A stretch of 52,508 bases of DNA from Lachnospiraceae bacterium (GTDB taxonomy: Bacteria; Bacillota; Clostridia; Lachnospirales; Lachnospiraceae). Positions 43,914-49,816 of this stretch are shown here, in pieces. Numbering within the stretch: the first letter of the stretch is position 1; each line of letters starts with the position of its first letter. The stretch is taken from contig JAAUZT010000042.1 in NCBI GenBank assembly GCA_014804485.1, positions 1 through 52,508 on the forward strand, read 5' to 3'. The notes under the pieces are model-generated. The model was not told where the DNA came from. It searched no databases and worked only from the letters and a program-made list of their open reading frames with translations. The translations under genes were made by a program, and so were the position numbers.

Positions 43914-46238
43914 ATGAAAGCAAAAAAAGCAGCAAACAAATTATTATCAATTCTGTTGTTATGTGCTATGTTGCTGACATTACTTAGCGGCTGTGGGGCT
44001 GAAGAAGAGGTTTCGGAAAACAGTGCCGAAAATGAGCAGAATGCACAGAGTACACAGTCGTCTGCAGAGGTTACGGCAATGGGACGTTATGTGGAAGAAA
44101 CTGTGAATTTACCGAATGAGGTTTTTAGAGCGAAATTGTCTCGATTAGAGGACGAGAGCTTAGTCATATGTGAGTCCTATTCCCCGTTGTATATTTCAAA
44201 GGATAATGGAGTGACATGGGAGACAGACGAGAGCATAACAGGCAGCGGAATATGGGAAAATAAAAGCTGGGTTTTTGATATGGCAACCGGGGCTGATCAT
44301 ACGATGGCCATTATTTATGATGATTATGAGAAAGTTTATGAACAGGGCGAATTAAATCCCAGACTTTGTCTTGTCAAACCTGACGGTGCTGAGGTTACCA
44401 TAGATATTCGCGTTAGGGCAGAGGATCGGAATCCGGCCGGTGTGTGGATATCGGATACAGGAAGGATTTTTGTGAACACAGACGGTTCCAATATTTATGA
44501 AGCCCGGGAGAACGGAAACATGGAGCTGTTTCTGGAGCTTGATCCCACTTATCATCCATATTTGATACAATGTCAGCAGAACCTTATGGTAATAGATGGA
44601 GGCAGCTATAGTGAGCTCCTTATTTATGATATGGAGAAGAAGCAATACATCGAGGATGAAGTTTTAAAGGAGTTTGTGAATGAAAATTATGCAGACAGGA
44701 CGATTGAAGAAGGATATGGTATGTATTTCTTCCTGGAAGAACAGGGAGTTATTTACCTGGCAGGACAAGAGGGGCTGCACCGCCATGTAATAGGCGGCAG
44801 TGCCATGGAACAGGTCATAGACGGAAAACTTACTACCTTCAATGATCCTTCTAACCAGGTGCTGGGTATGATTAAACTTGAAAATGATGACTTTGTGACG
44901 CTATTTAGCGATGGCAGATTGGTTCGCTATGTTTACAATCCGGATATCCCTACTGTACCAAATGAGAAACTTAAAGTATACAGCCTAGAGAACAACGATA
45001 CGATACGTCAGGCAATTTCTTTGTATCAGATAAAAAATCCGGAGGTTTGGGTAGAATATGAGATCGGTATGGAAGATGGAGCTTCTGCCACAAGAGATGA
45101 TACGCTGAAAGAGCTGAATACCAAAATCATGGCCGGTGACGGTCCCGATATATTAGTATTGGACAATATGCCGCTTGATTCCTATATCGAAAAGGGGCTG
45201 CTTCTTGATATGGGCCCGATTCTTTATAATTTAAGCGGTGAAGAAGCGCTGTTTACGAATATTATGGATGCCATGAAAACAGAGGACAAACTATATGTAA
45301 TGCCTATCGAAATACAGATTCCGGTACTGTATGGAGATAAACAATATATTTCCAAGGCTGATAATCTGGAGGGCATTGCCGATATAGTGGAGGAACTGCG
45401 GAAGGAATATCCGGAAGAAGAACAGGATTTATTAGGTGTGTATTCGGAAAGAGAAATCATGTATCTGTTCTCTATGGTTTCAACGCCGGCATGGACGGCA
45501 GAAAACGGTACAATTGACATGGGAGCGATTGCAGAATTTCTGACACAGGTGAAAAGAATATATGATGCGCAGATGGACGGACTTACGAAGGAAACAACTT
45601 GGTCTCATGGATCTTATGCTTTGCGGGGACAAGAATACATGGGAGGGAGAACCACAGATGTTATGAGACTTTTTGTAGGGGAGACTCATATTACAGGCGG
45701 CACGGTGTACACTGATTATGGATTTGCACACTTGAATTCCGTAAATAAAGTTGAAAAATATGAAAATGATGAATGGATTCCTATGAATGGTCAAAGCAGC
45801 AATGTGTTTCTTGCCAAAACAATGGTGGGAATTAGCGCAATGTCAGTGTCTGCGGATAAGGCGGAGGATTTTATAAGATTATGTTTTGGTAAAGAAAACC
45901 AGTCTTATCTGATTAATGGATATGCAGTGAATCAGGCAGCGTTTGATGAAGGCTTTATATACGAAGGAAGTCAGGGCCACACGGAGGGGGCATGCGGAAT
46001 GATTGAATTGCTCGATGAAAATGGATTACGTGTCAAGCTGGATATTTATTGGCCGGATGAAGAGCAGATTGCCAGATTAAAGAATTGCATTGAAACGGCG
46101 GATACACCGTACATTCAGGATACTATGCTGGAGGAAACCGTATACGAAGCCGGTACTGAGTATATGTGGGGGAACATCAGTCTGGACGAGGCTTTGGACA
46201 CAATAGAGAAGAAGATGGCGCTCTATTTTGCAGAGTAA
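43914..46238 (+). CDS. Lipoprotein with Asp-box propeller-like half and ABC solute-binding half, paralogue 3
   Basis: A 774-residue lipoprotein, the shortest of the three. The lipobox is TLLSGC with C27. A full Asp-box, SKDNGVTW (95-102), lies in the propeller-like half, followed by GRIFVNTDGSNIYEA and LAGQEGLHRHVIGGSAMEQV. The solute-binding half contains SLENNDTIRQAISLYQIKNP and MAGDGPDILVLDNMPLDSYI. At the propeller/binding-domain join it resembles paralogue 1 (VEYEIGMED) more than paralogue 2. Its DNA looks more AT-rich than its neighbours. It starts 33 bp after paralogue 2 and is followed within 16 bp by the first permease, so all are probably one transcript. Confidence 0.8.
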   Translation: MKAKKAANKLLSILLLCAMLLTLLSGCGAEEEVSENSAENEQNAQSTQSSAEVTAMGRYVEETVNLPNEVFRAKLSRLEDESLVICESYSPLYISKDNGVTWETDESITGSGIWENKSWVFDMATGADHTMAIIYDDYEKVYEQGELNPRLCLVKPDGAEVTIDIRVRAEDRNPAGVWISDTGRIFVNTDGSNIYEARENGNMELFLELDPTYHPYLIQCQQNLMVIDGGSYSELLIYDMEKKQYIEDEVLKEFVNENYADRTIEEGYGMYFFLEEQGVIYLAGQEGLHRHVIGGSAMEQVIDGKLTTFNDPSNQVLGMIKLENDDFVTLFSDGRLVRYVYNPDIPTVPNEKLKVYSLENNDTIRQAISLYQIKNPEVWVEYEIGMEDGASATRDDTLKELNTKIMAGDGPDILVLDNMPLDSYIEKGLLLDMGPILYNLSGEEALFTNIMDAMKTEDKLYVMPIEIQIPVLYGDKQYISKADNLEGIADIVEELRKEYPEEEQDLLGVYSEREIMYLFSMVSTPAWTAENGTIDMGAIAEFLTQVKRIYDAQMDGLTKETTWSHGSYALRGQEYMGGRTTDVMRLFVGETHITGGTVYTDYGFAHLNSVNKVEKYENDEWIPMNGQSSNVFLAKTMVGISAMSVSADKAEDFIRLCFGKENQSYLINGYAVNQAAFDEGFIYEGSQGHTEGACGMIELLDENGLRVKLDIYWPDEEQIARLKNCIETADTPYIQDTMLEETVYEAGTEYMWGNISLDEALDTIEKKMALYFAE

Positions 46239-46253
46239 GAAAAGATGAAGTAG

Positions 46254-47165
46254 GTGGAGAGATTGGTTAGACTGAAGAGAGATGTGAAAAAGCAAAAAAG
46301 CAGTGCAAAAAGTCATAAGGATACGAGGGCATTCTTTCTGTTTCTGGCACCGAGCCTATTGGGGGTGCTTATGTTTGTGTTGCTTCCCTTTTTGGATGTG
46401 TTCGGGCGGTCCTTTAAGACAGTGGTAACGAGTCAGTTTGTAGGATTTCAGAATTATAGGACCATTTTTGCCAATCAGGCATTTCGTCTGGCGGTAAAAA
46501 ATACATTCCGTTTTACGCTTATATGTATTCCGCTGCTGGTGGTGATAGGCCTTATGATTGCGTTGCCGATCAGCAGGCTCAAAAGCGCCGGGACGATCAA
46601 ATCACTGTATCTGTTCCCACTGGCAATGCCTACGGCGACGATCGTCATTGTGTGGAAGATGGCCTTCTATAGGCAGGGATTCCTGAATCTGGCGTTGACG
46701 AAGATGGGAGAACTGACAGGCTTATGGGGTGAGATTCATACGGATTATCTGGGCAGCAGCGCTTCTTTCTGGGTATTGGTATTCAGCTACATATGGAAAA
46801 ATACGGGCTATACAATTGTGTTGTGGCTGGCGGGGATTCTGGGGATTCCGAATGAGATGCTGGAGGCGGCGAGAGTGGACGGCGCTTCCGAGAGGCAATG
46901 CTTTTTTAGGATCGTGCTTCCGAATCTGAAAGGGAGTTTGTACACGATTGTTATCCTCTCATTCCTCAATTCATTTAAGATATACAGAGAAGCTTATCTC
47001 GTGGCCGGAGCATATCCGGAACAGGATATGTATCTGTTGCAGCATTTGTTCAATAACTGGTTTGTAAATCTGGATTTTGATAAGATGGCGGCCGCAGCGG
47101 TGTGTGTGGGCGGATTTCTGTTTGTGGTTATTATGCTGTTGCAGAGGATGTGGGACTCGAGATGA
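46254..47165 (+). CDS. ABC importer permease, MalF/UgpA type
   Basis: A 303-residue permease with six predicted helices starting at AFFLFLAPSLLGVLMFVLLP. The cytoplasmic EAA loop that contacts the ATPase is clear: EAARVDGASERQCFFRIVLP. It belongs to the carbohydrate uptake (CUT1-like) family and should work with the second permease and the three lipoproteins. The start is uncertain: GTG 46254 is used, but TTG 46263 or GTG 46284 are possible and no ideal binding site separates them. No ATPase gene is found in this operon, so a shared ATPase of the MsmX type encoded elsewhere is expected. Confidence 0.88.
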   Translation: MERLVRLKRDVKKQKSSAKSHKDTRAFFLFLAPSLLGVLMFVLLPFLDVFGRSFKTVVTSQFVGFQNYRTIFANQAFRLAVKNTFRFTLICIPLLVVIGLMIALPISRLKSAGTIKSLYLFPLAMPTATIVIVWKMAFYRQGFLNLALTKMGELTGLWGEIHTDYLGSSASFWVLVFSYIWKNTGYTIVLWLAGILGIPNEMLEAARVDGASERQCFFRIVLPNLKGSLYTIVILSFLNSFKIYREAYLVAGAYPEQDMYLLQHLFNNWFVNLDFDKMAAAAVCVGGFLFVVIMLLQRMWDSR

Positions 47166-47180
47166 ACAAGACATGAAGAA

Positions 47181-47274
47181 GACATGAAGTTATACTAAGG
47201 CACCAAAGGACGGTGCCTAAGTATAACTAAGTCATGTCTGGAAGAATGCCGCTGGCGCGTGCATTCTTCCGTGG
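47181..47274 (+). repeat. Two-hairpin dispersed element, copy C
   Basis: Hairpin 1 (47181-47238): GACATGA/TCATGTC, AGTTATACT/AGTATAACT, GGCACC/GGTGCC, loop AAAGGAC. Hairpin 2 (47241-47269): GAAGAATGC/GCATTCTTC. Relative to copy B the inner stem shows one A-to-G change compensated by T-to-C on the other side. It lies between the two permease genes and is preceded by the same AAGACATGAAG duplication as copy B. Confidence 0.8.
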
Positions 47275-47310
47275 CTGAGACAGATATTAGTAGAAAGGAT
47301 AATGAGTTGA

Positions 47311-48186
47311 ATGGGTTTACATAACTTTGGGATACAAGTAAAAGATATTAAGAAAGGGATCACGGTTTTATTGATTATGATTCCGACGCTTTTAGTGTGT
47401 CTGCCGATTATTTTGCTGGTGACGGGATCAGTAATGAGTAACGGAGAACTGCGACAGCATTTGTCACCGGTTTTTTCGGATGCGTTGGAATATATCAGTT
47501 GGAAGATTGTGCCGGATTATCCGACCTTTGAGAATTACAGTAAATTGCTTTTTATGACACCGCAGTTCTTCGTTCTTTTTTGGAATTCCATTAAGATGGT
47601 GGGATGTATCCTGTTAGGGCAGCTTTTAGTAGGCGTTCCCGCGGCGTGGGCTTTTGCGGTGTATCAGGTGAAGGGGAGCAGAGCACTTTTTGCGCTTTAT
47701 ATAGTGTTGATGCTTCTGCCGTTCCAGGTTACGATGCTTTCCAGTTATCTGGTGCTTAATCAATTGGGAATGCTCAATACGCAGCCTGCGGTGATCTTGC
47801 CCGCGGTGTTCTCCACGTTTCCGGTATTCCTAACCTATGGAGGATTCCGATGTATCCCTATGCAGCTTATGGAAGCGGCGCGGATTGACGGGGCAGGGGA
47901 GATACTAATCTTCTGTACAATTGGGCTTCCACTTGGGAAAAGCGGATTATTGTCTGCCATAGTGTTAGGGTTTTTGGAATACTGGAATATGATGGAACAG
48001 CCTATGGCATTTTTGGAAGATAAGTCGCTGTGGCCGCTGTCGCTGTATCTGCCGGAAATTACATGGGCACAGGCGGGATATGCGTTTACGACTTCGATCA
48101 TCACATTGATTCCTGCGGTATTCGTCTTCGTATGGGGACAGGATTATTTAGAGCAGGGAATTATTTTTTCGGGACTAAAGGAATAG
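47311..48186 (+). CDS. ABC importer permease, MalG/UgpE type
   Basis: A 291-residue permease with six predicted helices and the EAA loop EAARIDGAGEILIFCTIGLP. It is the usual second partner of MalF-type permeases in carbohydrate importers. Extracellular loops include a ~60-residue segment between helices 1 and 2 (VMSNGELRQHLSPVFSDALE...). ATG 47311 lies ~11 bases after AAAGGA. The gene is followed after 12 bp by the HlyD-like adaptor gene, an unusual neighbour for an importer. Confidence 0.88.
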   Translation: MGLHNFGIQVKDIKKGITVLLIMIPTLLVCLPIILLVTGSVMSNGELRQHLSPVFSDALEYISWKIVPDYPTFENYSKLLFMTPQFFVLFWNSIKMVGCILLGQLLVGVPAAWAFAVYQVKGSRALFALYIVLMLLPFQVTMLSSYLVLNQLGMLNTQPAVILPAVFSTFPVFLTYGGFRCIPMQLMEAARIDGAGEILIFCTIGLPLGKSGLLSAIVLGFLEYWNMMEQPMAFLEDKSLWPLSLYLPEITWAQAGYAFTTSIITLIPAVFVFVWGQDYLEQGIIFSGLKE

Positions 48187-48198
48187 GAGGAGAGAACG

Positions 48199-49509
48199 TT
48201 GGAAAGTAACAGGAAAAAGAAGATCATAGTAGGTTTCTTTGTATTTCTTGGGCTTATGTGGCTCTGTACGGTCGTATCAAAGAGTATTTACGCATCGGAG
48301 CTTCCGATCGTTTCTACGGAATCGATTGAGAAGAAATATGTGGAGCATACGGTGCAGGTGGATGGCATTGTTGTGGCCGGAGATAAGAATTCGGTGACTG
48401 CACTGAGTGGACTGCGGATTGATAAGCTGGCTGTACAGGTGGGCGATCAGGTGGAAGAGGGTGACGTGCTTTTTACCATAGATATGGACGACCTGACGGA
48501 TATCATAGATGAAAAGCAGACGGCAGTATCCAAATTGCAGACACAGATCAACACGCTGGCGCAGAATGAGGAGCTGGCAAGGCAGAAAAGAGAGTTGGAA
48601 GAGCAGCGCGCCAGAGAGGACTATGACGCTACGGCGCGGCGTGAAAATACGCTGGTAGGAAGGGAATTGGAAGAACTTAATAAGGCCGAAAAAAATTTAG
48701 AGAATCATGAAGGCGGAGATGATGAGGCGTTGAAAGATGCTTTGCAGGCGGCGGCCTATGCGGAAGCCGATGCAAGATGGCAGAGAGATACCAGCATGAA
48801 AGAGGCAAGCCGCAGGGTGGAGGATATCACCGCACCGGAGAATGCAGATTCCACGTTGACGGTAAGCCGTCTTGAACTTGAGGACATGAAAGAGGATCTG
48901 GCACGCTTTCAGGCGGTTATGGATGCAGAGGGTCAGATCAAGGCGGAGCGTGGCGGATTGGTGACGGACATCTTTATCAGTGCAGGCGGCAGGACGTCTG
49001 ATTCGGCTGCCATGTTGCTTTCGGATGATTCTGTTCCCTGCCAGTTTAAGACGATTATCACACAGGATCAGAAGAAGTATGTGTCACTGAATGATGAGGT
49101 GTCCCTTAAACTGGACGGAAGCAGCAGGGATAAGGAGGCAACCATAGATTATCTGTCTGAGAGCAGCACCATGCCCGGAAGTTATGAGGTCTATGTTAAT
49201 CTCCCGGAAGGAACCGGAATACCGGGAATGTCGGGCACGATGAGCCGTGCGGAGTCAGGAGAGAAGCATTCCTGCTGTGTCACACCTGCGGCGGTGTATA
49301 AAGAGGGTGTCAGAAATTATGTCTATGTGGTCAAAGAGCGGGACGGTATTCTCGGCAAAGAATATTATGCAGAGCAGATCAATGTGAGAGTTCTGGATGA
49401 AAATGAAAGCTGGGTTGCGGTGGAAGGTGCACTTGACGATGACAGCATCATTATTTCTTCTTCCACAAAGGAAGTGAAGAATGGGGAGGTTGTGAGGTTG
49501 TCGGAATAG
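48199..49509 (+). CDS. HlyD/RND-type adaptor protein in the importer operon
   Basis: A 436-residue protein that starts at TTG 48199 after AGGAGGAGAG. One N-terminal membrane segment (about 8-28, KIIVGFFVFLGLMWLCTVVS) is followed by a lipoyl-like half motif (IDKLAVQVGDQVEEGDVLFT). Next is a coiled coil with a Glu/Arg-rich centre (about 105-230, RELEEQRAREDYDATARREN), the second lipoyl half (KAERGGLVTDIFISAGGRTS), and beta-barrel and membrane-proximal domains. The build is that of exporter adaptors, yet the genes upstream encode an importer. It may belong to an unlinked exporter, or stabilise or gate the lipoprotein/permease complex; both are inferences. Confidence 0.85.
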   Translation: MESNRKKKIIVGFFVFLGLMWLCTVVSKSIYASELPIVSTESIEKKYVEHTVQVDGIVVAGDKNSVTALSGLRIDKLAVQVGDQVEEGDVLFTIDMDDLTDIIDEKQTAVSKLQTQINTLAQNEELARQKRELEEQRAREDYDATARRENTLVGRELEELNKAEKNLENHEGGDDEALKDALQAAAYAEADARWQRDTSMKEASRRVEDITAPENADSTLTVSRLELEDMKEDLARFQAVMDAEGQIKAERGGLVTDIFISAGGRTSDSAAMLLSDDSVPCQFKTIITQDQKKYVSLNDEVSLKLDGSSRDKEATIDYLSESSTMPGSYEVYVNLPEGTGIPGMSGTMSRAESGEKHSCCVTPAAVYKEGVRNYVYVVKERDGILGKEYYAEQINVRVLDENESWVAVEGALDDDSIIISSSTKEVKNGEVVRLSE

Positions 49510-49534
49510 TATAAAGTAACATAATATAACGAAT

Positions 49535-49585
49535 AAAAATCAGGAAATATTTTCGCATATCGAAGATTTTCCTGATTTTTGTATT
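49535..49585 (+). terminator. Terminator ending the lipoprotein/ABC operon
   Basis: AAAAATCAGGAAA (49535-49547) pairs with TTTCCTGATTTTT (49568-49580), with an inner TCG/CGA stem, followed by GTATT. The symmetry would allow function on either strand. Confidence 0.85.
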
Positions 49586-49816
49586 CTCGAAGCTTTTACT
49601 CAAGTTTGAAGGTTGTTGCAAATATACATAAGACATACATAAAAATAAGTGCTCAATAACGTTCAAAAATTACTTTAATAAAGAACGGTATTTTTAAGCA
49701 CTACTGTAGTATATAGTCTACCACATCACAAAATAAAAGTCTAGTAATTTTTTGTATTCCCTTTACAATATAACTTGTCGATATAACCGGTTATAATTTG
49801 CAGAAGGAGGTTGTAC
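49586..49816. other. AT-rich region upstream of the helicase gene
   Basis: No gene. A TATAAT at about 49793 with an extended TTATAATTTG context lies just before the AAGGAGG of the helicase gene, but no matching -35 at 16-18 bp was found. The TATAAT is only ~24 bp from the start codon, so any leader would be very short. Confidence 0.35.
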
